Shown: positions 1 through 11,396 of the stretch, one piece after another
How positions within the stretch are numbered: the first letter of the stretch is position 1
Layout of the letters: each line of letters starts with the position of its first letter
Assembly (NCBI RefSeq): GCF_011801125.1
Contig: NZ_CP046171.1
Span: forward strand, 6,634,001-6,698,000
DNA: 64,000 nt
Direction of reading: 5' to 3'
Origin: Nocardia brasiliensis
Lineage (GTDB): Bacteria > Actinomycetota > Actinomycetes > Mycobacteriales > Mycobacteriaceae
Notes under the pieces: model-generated
What the model saw: only the letters and a program-made list of their open reading frames with translations
What the model was told of the DNA's origin: nothing
Databases searched by the model: none
Translations under genes and position numbers: made by a program

Positions 1-1
1 C

Positions 2-286
2 ACCAAACTGCGCGCGGATCGCGGCTCGCCGATCTTCGAATGGATGGCCGCCGCGGGCGCGACGGCCGCCGATGGCACCGAACAGGATTGGGGCACCGCC
101 CGCTGGCCGCTGGTGCTCGGCACCAAGTGGGGTTGGTCCGATCTGGGGCCGCTCGATGTCGCATCCGCTTCGTACGGAACAGGTTTCGTGGTGGTCGCGC
201 ATACGCACGGCAGTCCGGCCGAGCAGACCCTCGACCTCATGGCCGCGTCGCCACTGGCCGCCGTCGGCACGCTCGTGCCGAGATAG
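2..286 (+). CDS. C-terminal end of an unidentified protein (possible serine hydrolase), 5' truncated by window edge
   Basis: An open frame enters from the left edge and stops at 284-286, giving about 94 residues with ordinary high-GC codon use. I do not recognise the family firmly. The stretch LGTKWGWSDLGPLDV followed by a hydrophobic strand (GFVVVAHTHG) resembles the arrangement after the KTG motif in class A beta-lactamase-like serine hydrolases, but the motif would be KWG and the catalytic part lies outside the window. It is convergent with the TetR gene that follows, with a 24-base gap. The call of a real coding region is fairly safe; the functional hint is weak. Confidence 0.5.
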   Translation, partial: TKLRADRGSPIFEWMAAAGATAADGTEQDWGTARWPLVLGTKWGWSDLGPLDVASASYGTGFVVVAHTHGSPAEQTLDLMAASPLAAVGTLVPR

Positions 287-310
287 CCGCCCTCACCGGC
301 GATTACACGA

Positions 311-943
311 CTACGGCACGCGGAACGAGACGACAATGTGATCGCGGGCGAACTGCCGGATCGCCGCGTCGTCGTGCAGCGGGATGACGGTCTGTGGCGT
401 GAGCGCCAGCGACAGCGCGGTGCGCGCGATCATCTCCGCCAGCGGTTCCGGGTCGTACTCGGGCAGTTTTCCCTCGCGCTGGAGCCGAGTGATGAACTCG
501 GAGAGATAGTCGCGGCCCAGTTCGATGATCGGGGCGCCCTTGATGGTCAGGAAGGGCAGCAGCAGTTCGGGTTCGGTGGCCAGCAGCCGATGCACGAGCC
601 GGTTGTCGCGCAGGCCCGTGATGAACGCGGCGAAGAGCTCGACGATCTGCTCGTGCGCGCTCGCCTCCCGATCGACCTGCTGTTGCAGCGCCGCGTCGAC
701 CTGCTCGACGAACTCTCTGGTCTGGCGAAGTCCGACCGCTTCGATCAGTTCGGACTTGCTCGCGAAGCGCCGGTACAGCGTGGCGAGCGAGAGCCCGCAG
801 CGCCGCGCGACCTCGACCATGCTGGTGCGCTTGATGCCGAAGTCGAGGAACGCCAGCAGTGCGGCATCGAGCACCCGTGCCTGATTGCGATCCTCCGGAC
901 CCGCGCTCCGGATCCGCGGCAGGAGTCTGGTCAACTTCGCCAT
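311..943 (-). CDS. TetR/AcrR family transcriptional regulator
   Basis: A 210-residue protein of normal TetR length. The N-terminal third carries the helix-turn-helix, with VARRCGLSLATLYRRF near residues 45-60 as recognition region. The rest is the usual all-helical ligand and dimer domain, whose ligand cannot be read from sequence. It is divergent from the MpaB-family oxygenase gene, and the shared intergenic region carries two inverted repeats (963-983 and 1036-1068). TetR proteins commonly repress themselves and a divergent neighbour, so control of the oxygenase is the natural inference. The ATG at 943 follows from the family length. Confidence 0.9.
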   Translation of the reverse strand: MAKLTRLLPRIRSAGPEDRNQARVLDAALLAFLDFGIKRTSMVEVARRCGLSLATLYRRFASKSELIEAVGLRQTREFVEQVDAALQQQVDREASAHEQIVELFAAFITGLRDNRLVHRLLATEPELLLPFLTIKGAPIIELGRDYLSEFITRLQREGKLPEYDPEPLAEMIARTALSLALTPQTVIPLHDDAAIRQFARDHIVVSFRVP

Positions 944-962
944 TCCTCTACCCTAGCCCCGC

Positions 963-983
963 TAGTGAAACGATGATGCACTA
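963..983. promoter_or_regulatory. Inverted repeat close to the TetR start (possible operator)
   Basis: TAGTG (963-967) and CACTA (979-983) form five-base arms around an 11-base centre, a 21-base footprint typical in size for TetR operators. It sits about 20 bases upstream of the regulator start. The arms are short, so chance is possible. Confidence 0.3.
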
Positions 984-1035
984 AGTATCGCAGCGACCCA
1001 ATCGTGGCCGCGTCGCCATTGACAGCCCATCTACT

Positions 1036-1068
1036 CGATGAGAAGGTGATATATAAACCTTCTCATCG
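1036..1068. promoter_or_regulatory. Perfect 12-bp inverted repeat between tetR and the oxygenase gene (probable operator)
   Basis: CGATGAGAAGGT (1036-1047) is exactly mirrored by ACCTTCTCATCG (1057-1068) around a nine-base AT-rich centre. It lies 46 bases upstream of the preferred oxygenase start and within the divergent promoter region. The AT-rich centre is unusual in this GC-rich sequence. Binding by the adjacent TetR protein is an inference. Confidence 0.6.
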
Positions 1069-1114
1069 TACGCAGGCGTCCCGCGCCGGCGGACACAGAA
1101 AGCCGAGGTCGACG

Positions 1115-1987
1115 ATGACCGCACTGCTGCGCGCCGACGAGCACGGGCCGGGCGAGGTTCAGCCCTTCGAGCCCCTCACACCCGAAACCATCCAGCCGTA
1201 CCTGGACGGCCTCGCGGCATTTCTCGGCGGCACCGCCAACGTGATCATGCAGCTGAGCCTGCGGCCGGTCGGGCGCGGCGTGCTGGAAAGCACGGTGGAC
1301 AGCGGCAAGGTCACCCTGCATCCGGTGAAGCGGCTGCGCACCACGCTCACCTATATCGCCGTCGCGATGATGGGCTCCGACGAGGAGCGCGCGGCCTACC
1401 GCGAGGCGGTCAATCGTTCGCATCGCCCGGTGCGCTCCGGCGCGCAGAGCCCGGTGAAATACAACGCCTTCGACCCGAAACTGCAACTGTGGGTGGCGGG
1501 CACGATCTACTGGGGCCTCGACGACCTGTACACCCGGATGCACGGCTCGCTCGATCCGGCCGACTCCGAGGCGCTCTACCAGTACAGCGCCCGGCTCGGC
1601 ACCACCCTCCAGATGCGCCAGGAGATGTGGCCCGCCGACCGCGCGAGCTTCCTCGCGTGGTGGGAGGAAAACCTGGTGCAGTACCGGATCGAGCCCGCGC
1701 TGCGCGACTACTTCGATGACCTCATCGACCTGCGGATGATGCCGCGACCGGTCCAGCTCGCCTTCGCCGGGCTGCAGCGCTTCATGGTGGCCGGGCTGCT
1801 GCCGCAGCATGTGCGCGACGAGATGCGGATGAGCTGGACCGAGCGTGATCAACGCCGATTCGACCAACTGCTGCGGGGTATCTCCCTGGTGCACAACCGG
1901 CTGCCCAAGCAGGCGCGGCTGTTTCCGTTGAACGCCTACATGTTCGACCTGCGCAGGCGGATGCGGCTCGGCAAGCCACTGGTATAG
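1115..1987 (+). CDS. Oxygenase MpaB family protein (DUF2236, heme-dependent)
   Basis: A 290-residue member of the MpaB/latex-clearing-protein (Lcp) superfamily, whose characterised members are b-type heme oxygenases such as rubber oxygenase. The signature is visible: an Arg and Thr four residues apart in RTTLTY (residues 75 and 79) and a downstream His (about residue 103) in NRSHRPV, matching the Arg/Thr/His set in which the His is the axial heme ligand. I preferred the ATG at 1115; the frame is open from 1004, but that longer start would put the operator-like palindrome inside the gene. The substrate is unknown. It is probably controlled by the divergent TetR gene. Confidence 0.8.
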   Translation: MTALLRADEHGPGEVQPFEPLTPETIQPYLDGLAAFLGGTANVIMQLSLRPVGRGVLESTVDSGKVTLHPVKRLRTTLTYIAVAMMGSDEERAAYREAVNRSHRPVRSGAQSPVKYNAFDPKLQLWVAGTIYWGLDDLYTRMHGSLDPADSEALYQYSARLGTTLQMRQEMWPADRASFLAWWEENLVQYRIEPALRDYFDDLIDLRMMPRPVQLAFAGLQRFMVAGLLPQHVRDEMRMSWTERDQRRFDQLLRGISLVHNRLPKQARLFPLNAYMFDLRRRMRLGKPLV

Positions 1988-2006
1988 GCCTGTCCGCCGG
2001 TCGTTT

Positions 2007-2963
2007 TCACGACTTGCTGACCAACGCGCGCAGGAAGAACGTGAGATTGGCCGGTCGTTCCGCCAGCCGCCGGGTCAGATAGCCGTACCACTGGCTGCCG
2101 TATGGGACGTACACGCGCACGGCCGTGCCCGCCGCGGCCAATCGGCGCTGCTTGTCCTCCCGCACCCCGTAGAGCATCTGGTGCTCGAATCCGCCTGGAC
2201 CACGGCCGGTCTCGCGGGCGAGCTGCTCGGCGGCGACGATCGGCACCGGATCGTGGGTGGCCACCATCGGATAGCCCGCGCCCCGCATCAGCACTTCGAG
2301 GCAGCGCAGGTAGGAGTCGGTCACCTCGGCAGCACGCTGGAAGGCGACCTCGGCCGGTTCCCGATAGGCGCCCTTGCACAGTCGCACCCGCGAATCGGGT
2401 CCGGACAGCGACCGGCAGTCCGCCTCGGCGCGATGCAGGTACGCCTGCACCACCGCACCGAGCCAAGGGAATTCGGCGCGCGCGGCGAGCACCGTCGCCA
2501 CCGTGGCCGCGGTGGTGGTGTGGTCCTCGGCATCGACGCTCACCCAGACATCGGCCCGCGCGGCCGCCGCGCAGAGGGTGCGCAGGTTCGCGGCAGCGAC
2601 CGCGGGACCGTCGCCAGGCAGTGCCTGACCGAGCGCGGACAGTTTCACCGAGACCTCGACCGGTGTCGCCGTGATCCCCGGTAGCGCAGGGCGTTTCAAC
2701 GCCGACAGTTCCGCGATCAACGAAAGATACTCCGACACCGTGGCATCGGCCTGCGCGCGATCGGTGGTGTTCTCCCCGAGGAAGTCCACGCTGACCATCC
2801 GGCCGCTGCCGAGCAGCGTCCGCGCCACTTCGATGAGCTCGGCCCTGGTCTCCCCCGCGACGAACCGCTCGACGATGCCCGCCGTCAGCGGCAGCCCGGT
2901 GACCGCGCGCCGCAGCCGCGGTGACGCCGCCGCCGCGAGGATCACCGGGCGCAGCGGGTTCAC
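2007..2963 (-). CDS. putB: Proline dehydrogenase (monofunctional)
   Basis: FAD-dependent oxidation of L-proline to pyrroline-5-carboxylate, the first step of proline catabolism, usually at the membrane with electrons passed to quinone. The 318-residue length is that of a monofunctional actinobacterial PRODH. Family motifs are visible: VSVDAEDH, the flavin-proximal RLCKGAYREP, and the C-terminal YGYLTRRLAERP with its paired arginines that bind the proline carboxylate. It is translated after the P5C dehydrogenase gene, overlapping it by four bases (ATGA at 2960-2963), so the two enzymes are cotranslated. It corresponds to mycobacterial Rv1188. Confidence 0.95.
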   Translation of the reverse strand: MNPLRPVILAAAASPRLRRAVTGLPLTAGIVERFVAGETRAELIEVARTLLGSGRMVSVDFLGENTTDRAQADATVSEYLSLIAELSALKRPALPGITATPVEVSVKLSALGQALPGDGPAVAAANLRTLCAAAARADVWVSVDAEDHTTTAATVATVLAARAEFPWLGAVVQAYLHRAEADCRSLSGPDSRVRLCKGAYREPAEVAFQRAAEVTDSYLRCLEVLMRGAGYPMVATHDPVPIVAAEQLARETGRGPGGFEHQMLYGVREDKQRRLAAAGTAVRVYVPYGSQWYGYLTRRLAERPANLTFFLRALVSKS

Positions 2964-4603
2964 GGCGCGTCCGAGTCCATGTGCGGGTAGCGGTATCCGG
3001 TGGGCGGGACGAAGGTTTCCTTGATCGCGCGCGGTGCCACCCAGCGCAGCAGATTCAGCGGCGAGCCCGCCTTGTCGTCGGTGCCGGAGGCCCGAGCGCC
3101 GCCGAAGGGCTGCTGGCCGACCACCGCGCCCGTCGGCTTGTCGTTGATGTAGAAATTGCCCGCCGCGAAACGCAGTGCGGCACCGGCCTGTTCGATCGCC
3201 CGGCGGTCCTGCGCGAACACCGCGCCGGTCAGCGCGTAGGGCGCCGCCGATTCGGCCTCGGCCAGGATCGCCGCGAACGCGCCGGGTTTGGCGTCGTCGT
3301 AGACGTGCACCGACAGGATCGGCCCGAAATACTCGGTCGCGAACGATTCGTCGCGCGGGTCCTCGGCCAGCAGCACCGTCGGACGCACGAACCAGCCCTC
3401 GCTGTCGTCCCAGGTGCCGCCGACCGGAATGGTCAGCCCCGCCGCCCTGGCCCGCTCGATCGCCGCGACGTTCTTGTCGAACGCGCGCCGATCGATCAGC
3501 GCGCCACCGAAATTCGACAGATCGGCGACATCGCCATAGGTCAGCTCCGCGGTCTGCCGCAGGAACTCATCGCCCATCGCGCGCCACACCGACCGCGCGA
3601 TGTAGGCGCGCGAGGCCGCGGAACACTTCTGCCCCTGATATTCGTAGGCGCCACGAATCAGCGCCGCCCGCAACGCGTCCGGGTCCGCCGAGGGATGCGC
3701 GACGACGAAATCCTTGCCGCCGGTCTCCCCGACCAACCGCGGATACCCGTGATACCGGCCGAGATTCGCCCCGACCTGCTGCCAGAGCTGCTGAAAGGTC
3801 TTGGTGGAGCCGGTGAAATGGATACCGGCCAGGCGCGGGTCGGCCAGCGCCACCGCCGACAGGTCCCGGCCGTCGCCGGTCACCATGTTGATCACCCCCC
3901 GCGGCAGGCCCGCCGCCTCCAGCAGCCGCATCGTGTAGAACGCCGACAACGTCTGGGTCGGCGACGGTTTCCACACCACGGTGTTGCCCATCAGCGCGGG
4001 CGCGGTCGGCAGGTTGCCCGCGATGGCGGTGAAGTTGAACGGGGTGATCGCGTAGACGAACCCCTCCAGCGGCCGGTAGTCCAGCCGATTCCACACCCCG
4101 GGACTCGATTCCGGCTGCTGGGTCATGATCTGGCGCGCGAAGGCCACATTGAACCGCCAGAAGTCGACCAGCTCGCACGGCGCGTCGATCTCGGCCTGCT
4201 GGGCCGACTTCGATTGACCGAGCATGGTCGCGGCGGCCACGGTCTCGCGCCACGGCCCGGCGAGCAGATCGGCGGCGCGCAGGAAGATCGCCGCGCGCTC
4301 GTCGAACGGCAGCGCCCGCCAGCCCGGCGCGGCCGCGCTCGCCGCGTCGATCGCGCCCTGCGCTTCGGAGGTGGTGGTATCGGTGTAGGTCCCCAGCACG
4401 TGGCGGTGCCGATGCGGCGCGACGATCTCGTGGCGCGCGCCGCTGCCCGGCCGGTGCTTGCCACCGATCACCAGCGGCACCTCCGCGGTGTCCGCCGCGA
4501 TCTCGGCCAGCTTCGCGACCAGCAGTTCACGCTCACGACTACCGGGTGCGTAGGAGTGCACCGGCTCGTTGGCAGGAGTAGGGACAACCGTGACAGCGTC
4601 CAT
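2960..4603 (-). CDS. pruA: L-glutamate gamma-semialdehyde (P5C) dehydrogenase
   Basis: NAD-dependent oxidation of glutamate semialdehyde to glutamate, the second step of proline catabolism. The 547 residues match the type-1 P5CDH branch of the aldehyde dehydrogenase superfamily. The catalytic cysteine is in QGQKCSAASRAYI and the general-base glutamate region in LVGETGGKDF; the C-terminal region has FGGARASGTDDKAG. It is first in a two-gene operon with the proline dehydrogenase. The two are separate enzymes, not a fused PutA, but the four-base overlap favours coordinated production of a pair that passes on a reactive intermediate. No pruC-like regulator is adjacent. Confidence 0.95.
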   Translation of the reverse strand: MDAVTVVPTPANEPVHSYAPGSRERELLVAKLAEIAADTAEVPLVIGGKHRPGSGARHEIVAPHRHRHVLGTYTDTTTSEAQGAIDAASAAAPGWRALPFDERAAIFLRAADLLAGPWRETVAAATMLGQSKSAQQAEIDAPCELVDFWRFNVAFARQIMTQQPESSPGVWNRLDYRPLEGFVYAITPFNFTAIAGNLPTAPALMGNTVVWKPSPTQTLSAFYTMRLLEAAGLPRGVINMVTGDGRDLSAVALADPRLAGIHFTGSTKTFQQLWQQVGANLGRYHGYPRLVGETGGKDFVVAHPSADPDALRAALIRGAYEYQGQKCSAASRAYIARSVWRAMGDEFLRQTAELTYGDVADLSNFGGALIDRRAFDKNVAAIERARAAGLTIPVGGTWDDSEGWFVRPTVLLAEDPRDESFATEYFGPILSVHVYDDAKPGAFAAILAEAESAAPYALTGAVFAQDRRAIEQAGAALRFAAGNFYINDKPTGAVVGQQPFGGARASGTDDKAGSPLNLLRWVAPRAIKETFVPPTGYRYPHMDSDAP

Positions 4604-4724
4604 AGTTCAGGCTAGCGCCGTCCCCGCCGGACGGAGCGGCGTCGCACGGGAACGGCCCGCGTGTCGTCCTACGTGACCCGCAGGCTCGCGGGACGGGGGC
4701 CGGTCGACCGGCCCGCGGTGCAGG

Positions 4725-5831
4725 TCAGGCGGTCAGGCGCGCGGCGGCCGCGCCGATGCGCTCATCGGTCGCGGTCAGCGCGACGCGGACGTGTTCGGCA
4801 CCGGCCGGTCCGTAGAAGTCACCGGGCGCGGCCAGGATGCCCCGCTCGGCCAGCCAGGCCAGCGTCGTGCGGCACGGCTCACCGCGGGTGGACCACAGGT
4901 ACAGCCCGGCTTCGGAGTTGTCGATCCGGAAACCGGCCCCCTCCAACGCCTTTCGCAATACGTCGCGACGGGCACGGTACCGTTCCCGCTGCTGCGCCTC
5001 GTGCGTGTCGTCGCCGAGCGCCGCGGTCATCGCGCCCTGGATCGGGTACGGCACCATCAGGCCGGCGTGCTTGCGCACCTCGAGCAGTTCGGCGACCAGC
5101 ACGGGATCGCCCGCGACGAATCCGGCCCGATAGCTGGCCAGGTTCGAGGTCTTCGACAGCGAATGCACGGCAAGCAGATTCGTGTGGTCGCCGTCGCACA
5201 CCGCGGGGTCGAGGATGGAGACCGCGCAGCCTTCCCAGGTGAGGCCGAGATAGCACTCGTCCGAGGCGACGATCACGTCGCGTTCGCGGGCGAACTCGAC
5301 GACCTTGCGCAGGTGGTCGACGCCGAGCACCCGGCCCGTCGGGTTGGACGGGGAGTTCACGAAGAGCAGGGCGGGCTTGCGCGGGCCGAGCTGGGTGAGT
5401 CCGTCGGCCCGCACGATCTGCGCGCCGGCCAGCAGCGCGCCGACCTCGTAGGTCGGGTAGGCGACCTCGGGGATGACAACCAGATCCGCCGCGCCGAGGC
5501 CGAGCAGCCGGGGCAGCCCGGCGATCAGTTCCTTGGTGCCGATCACCGGCAGCACGGCCGCCGGGTCCAGCCCGGTGATCCCGTACCGCCGCTGCAATGC
5601 GTCCACCACGGCCGCACGCAGCTCGGGTGTGCCGTGCGTGGTCGGATAGCCGGACACCGCCGACGCCGAGGCCAACGCGGTGCGGATCAGCGGATCGACC
5701 GGATCGACCGGCGTGCCGACCGACAGGTCGACGATGCCGCCGGGATGGGCCGCCGCCGTCGCCTTCGCCGAAGCGATGGTGTCCCAGGGAAAATCGGGAA
5801 GCAGGCTGCTGACCCGGGTACGCGTGCGCAC
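4725..5831 (-). CDS. dapC: Succinyldiaminopimelate transaminase (DapC-type class I aminotransferase)
   Basis: A 368-residue PLP-dependent aminotransferase, fold type I. The PLP lysine is in SLSKTSNLASYRAG, with upstream SNPTGRVL and ASDECYLGL motifs that contact the cofactor. It is expected to convert N-succinyl-2-amino-6-ketopimelate to succinyl-diaminopimelate in lysine and cell-wall synthesis. Assignment rests on the conserved pairing with the ferredoxin gene fdxC immediately upstream (Rv1177-Rv1178 order); on sequence alone other class I aminotransferases are possible. The start is GTG at 5831, seven bases after the ferredoxin stop, so the two are one transcription unit. Confidence 0.85.
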   Translation of the reverse strand: MRTRTRVSSLLPDFPWDTIASAKATAAAHPGGIVDLSVGTPVDPVDPLIRTALASASAVSGYPTTHGTPELRAAVVDALQRRYGITGLDPAAVLPVIGTKELIAGLPRLLGLGAADLVVIPEVAYPTYEVGALLAGAQIVRADGLTQLGPRKPALLFVNSPSNPTGRVLGVDHLRKVVEFARERDVIVASDECYLGLTWEGCAVSILDPAVCDGDHTNLLAVHSLSKTSNLASYRAGFVAGDPVLVAELLEVRKHAGLMVPYPIQGAMTAALGDDTHEAQQRERYRARRDVLRKALEGAGFRIDNSEAGLYLWSTRGEPCRTTLAWLAERGILAAPGDFYGPAGAEHVRVALTATDERIGAAAARLTA

Positions 5832-5838
5832 GGCCTGG

Positions 5839-6162
5839 TTACTCGCTCGCCATCGGCGGGAGTTCCTTGATGAACGGCGGGTCGTAATCGACCTTGCCGA
5901 CCTTGGTGGCGCCGCCCGGCGAGCCGAGCTCGTCGAAGAAGTCGACGTTGGCGTTCACGTAGCCACTCCACTGGTCCGGGGTGTCGTCTTCGTAGAAGAT
6001 CGCCTCCACCGGGCACACCGGTTCACATGCACCACAGTCCACGCATTCGTCGGGATGGATGTAGAGCATGCGGCCACCCTCGTAGATGCAGTCCACGGGG
6101 CATTCCTCGATGCATGCCTTGTCCTTCACGTCAACGCACGGTTCAGCGATGATGTACGGCAC
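5839..6162 (-). CDS. fdxC: 7Fe ferredoxin (FdxA/FdxC type)
   Basis: A 107-residue electron carrier. The N-terminal half holds the cysteines for a [3Fe-4S] and a [4Fe-4S] cluster: C at residue 9, CIEECPVDC near 17-25, and CVDCGACEPVCP near 40-51. The acidic C-terminal extension is typical of actinobacterial 7Fe ferredoxins. The start is GTG at 6162, preceded by GGAG seven bases upstream. It is first in the operon with the dapC-type aminotransferase; the pairing is conserved in mycobacteria, though no redox step in that reaction needs it, so its electron-transfer partner is unknown. Confidence 0.93.
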   Translation of the reverse strand: MPYIIAEPCVDVKDKACIEECPVDCIYEGGRMLYIHPDECVDCGACEPVCPVEAIFYEDDTPDQWSGYVNANVDFFDELGSPGGATKVGKVDYDPPFIKELPPMASE

Positions 6163-6423
6163 TGCCGTTCTCCTAGTCTGTCCTCACCTTGCGGGGATAG
6201 TCCGCCCAGCGAAACCCTATCCGGACACCCCACGCTACTCCGGGTCAGCCTTGCCTAACTTCGGATGTTCCGCACGCCACTGCGGGCAAGCGAATCCAGC
6301 GGGTGGGTCCGTTCCCTCGCATCGGCCCGGCGCGCCGCGTTCGCGGCGGGCCGGGCCCGATCCGACTTCGATCAGCGCGCCGGAGCCGAACTCGCGCCGA
6401 CGTGGGCCGTCGTCATGGTCAGC

Positions 6424-9018
<2,595 letters not shown>

Positions 9019-9296
9019 GACTCGGCCTCGCTGACGCTCGGCTCGGCCGCGGCGGGCCGTGCGGTGCCTGTGGTTCCTTCGCTACGCTCACTCACGGTTT
9101 CGATCATGCGCTAACCATCCGGACCTGTCTCCTTCCGAAGCCGTTGAGCGAAGACAACCCCGCCCCGCACCACAGTATTCCGGCGTCGCGGCCCGGTGCC
9201 GGTCACCGACAGGTTCCTGTCACGGGAACGGCAACGGCTGTGCCACGCGGCAATTCCGCCGCGGGTAGCACGCCGATCCGGCGTTCCCATGCAACC

Positions 9297-9803
9297 ATGA
9301 CAACCATGTCGTTGCCGCGCACGATCATGGCCGATCCGGCCTGGCGCCCCAGTCCCAAAGCCAAACTGCTGTGGACCGTTCAGGCCGTGCTCGCCTGGGT
9401 GGTGCCGTTCGCGGCGCAGATCGTGTGGGCGGTGCTCGACTCCACCCATCGCGGCTGGCAGCTCCTGGTGTTCCTGGTGACGCTGGCCCTCGCCGTACTG
9501 AACATCGTGGTGATGCCATGGTGGCGCTACGCGGTGCACCGCTGGGAGATCACCGACGAGGCGGTGTACACCAGGGTCGGCTGGCTCAGCCAGGAGAGCC
9601 GGGTCGCGCCGATCTCCCGGGTACAAACCGTCGACACCGAACGCGGTCCGCTCGAGCGCCTGCTCGGGCTGGCGACCGTCACGGTGACCACCGCGTCCTC
9701 GGCGGGCGCGGTACAGATCTCCGCGCTCGACCTCGCGGTCGCGGAGGAGACCGTGACCCGGCTGACCCGGATCGCGGCGCAGCATCGAGGAGACGCGACA
9801 TGA
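9297..9803 (+). CDS. PH domain-containing membrane protein (YdbS-like, bPH2/DUF304)
   Basis: A 168-residue protein with two hydrophobic segments (about residues 24-44 and 52-72) followed by one bacterial pleckstrin-homology-like domain, seen in RYAVHRWEITDEAVYTRVGW and RVQTVDTERGPLERLLGLA. The open frame extends up to 9144, but the upstream part is Pro/Arg-rich and unlike the family, so I chose the ATG at 9297 (9306 also possible). It overlaps the next gene by four bases. In Bacillus, YdbS/YdbT-type pairs are linked to bacteriocin resistance and membrane stress; the role here is not known. Confidence 0.85.
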   Translation: MTTMSLPRTIMADPAWRPSPKAKLLWTVQAVLAWVVPFAAQIVWAVLDSTHRGWQLLVFLVTLALAVLNIVVMPWWRYAVHRWEITDEAVYTRVGWLSQESRVAPISRVQTVDTERGPLERLLGLATVTVTTASSAGAVQISALDLAVAEETVTRLTRIAAQHRGDAT

Positions 9804-11368
9804 CCGAAATCGCGCAAGCGCCCACCCCCGAGACCGATCAGCCGTGGTCGCGGCTGGACAAGCGAATGTTGCTGGTACATCCGGTCACCGAGGTGGTGAA
9901 GTTCATCCCGGTGCTGATCGGCTCGGTGATCCTCGGCACCAGCAGCGGAAACCACATCTGGAGCGTGATCCCGCTGGTCGCGATCGTCGGGTTCGCGCTC
10001 ACCCGCTGGTTCACCACCGCCTATCGGGTCGGCCCGACCCACGTCGAGCTGCGCACCGGCCTGATCCAGCGCAAGAAACTGTCGGTGCCGCGCTCGCGGA
10101 TCCGCTCGGTGGACATCGAGGCCGACCTGCTGCACCGGGTGCTCGGGCTCGCCGTGCTCGCGATCGGCACCGGGCAGCAGGCGGATTCGGGCGAGAAGTT
10201 CGAACTCGACGCGCTCGATGCCCGCCTGGTACCCGAACTGCGCGCCGCGCTGCTCGCGCACACGGCGCAGGCAACGCCTACGGACGCGACGCATGACGAA
10301 GGTGGACAACAGCTTCCGTCCGACGCGGCGGCCACCGCGCCGCCGGACGCGCGGGAGATCGCGCACTGGCAGCCGCAGTGGGTGCGGTACGCGCCGCTGT
10401 CGCTGACCGGTTTCGCGATCATCGCCCCGATCGTGGGTGTGGCGTTCCAGTACGGCGTCGGGCAACTGTTGTTCCGCTCGGATACGGTGCGGCGGTTCGA
10501 GAACGGCGGCGCGCTCGTGCTGGCCGTCGGCGTCTTCGCGCTCGTCGTGCTGGTCGTGGCCGTGGTCAGCCTCGCCGCCTGCGCCCGCTATCTGACCACG
10601 TATTTCGGCCTGCGGGTGCTCGACGACGGCCGCACGCTGCACCTGCGGCACGGGCTGTTCACCACCCGCCAGATCACCCTCGATCTGGCCCGTTTTCGCG
10701 GCGCGACGGTGAACGAGCCGCTGCTGCTGCGTTCGGCGGGCGCCGCCGAACTCGAGGCCATCATGGTCGGGGAGAACCCGAGGCAGAAAATCCTGCCGCA
10801 GGCGCCGCGCGCCGCCATCGAACACACCCTCGGGCACCTCCTCGCCCGGAACAACTTCGCGGACAAGGCGATCGGCACCCCGGAGACCGGCGCGGCCGAT
10901 CCAGGCAACGCGCCACTGCGCCCGCACGGACCGATCGCGCGGCGGCGCCGCTACACCCGCGCGCTCGCGCCCGTCGCCGTGCTCGCGCTCGGCATGGCTG
11001 TCGCCGCGTCGGCGGGCGTGCGGATTTCACCGTGGTGGTGGCTGGTGCCGGTATCGCTCGCGCTGCTCGCGATCCCGCTCGCGCGGGACCGCTATCGCGG
11101 CCTCGGCCACACCGTCCTCCCCCAAACCGCGTCCAGCCCAACCTGGTTGATCACCCGGTCCGGTTCGCTGGACCGGGATCGGGACTGCCTGGAGGCGCCG
11201 GGCGTGATCGGCTGGACGGTCCGTCAGAGCTTCTTCCAGCGCCGCGCCGGTGTCGCCACCGTCGTCGCCGCCACCGCGGCGGGCAAGAAGCGCTACCACG
11301 TCATCGACATCCCGATCGAGCAGGCCTGGTCGTTGATCGAGGCGGTGACGCCGGGCCGGCTCGGCTGA
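9800..11368 (+). CDS. PH domain-containing membrane protein (YdbT-like, repeated bPH2 domains)
   Basis: A 522-residue membrane protein and partner of the preceding YdbS-like gene, starting in an ATGA overlap (9800-9803). Three bPH2-like units can be picked out: GPTHVELRTGLIQRKKL near residue 75, FGLRVLDDGRTLHLRHGLF near 270, and LITRSGSLDRDRDC near 450. Each is preceded by a pair of hydrophobic segments. A less conserved, charged linker lies near residues 150-195. The frame is open much further upstream, but that overlaps the first gene in a different frame. The operon ends convergent with the small membrane gene at 11397. Confidence 0.85.
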   Translation: MTEIAQAPTPETDQPWSRLDKRMLLVHPVTEVVKFIPVLIGSVILGTSSGNHIWSVIPLVAIVGFALTRWFTTAYRVGPTHVELRTGLIQRKKLSVPRSRIRSVDIEADLLHRVLGLAVLAIGTGQQADSGEKFELDALDARLVPELRAALLAHTAQATPTDATHDEGGQQLPSDAAATAPPDAREIAHWQPQWVRYAPLSLTGFAIIAPIVGVAFQYGVGQLLFRSDTVRRFENGGALVLAVGVFALVVLVVAVVSLAACARYLTTYFGLRVLDDGRTLHLRHGLFTTRQITLDLARFRGATVNEPLLLRSAGAAELEAIMVGENPRQKILPQAPRAAIEHTLGHLLARNNFADKAIGTPETGAADPGNAPLRPHGPIARRRRYTRALAPVAVLALGMAVAASAGVRISPWWWLVPVSLALLAIPLARDRYRGLGHTVLPQTASSPTWLITRSGSLDRDRDCLEAPGVIGWTVRQSFFQRRAGVATVVAATAAGKKRYHVIDIPIEQAWSLIEAVTPGRLG

Positions 11369-11396
11369 CTCGGCGGCGGCACTCGACGAATCACGG

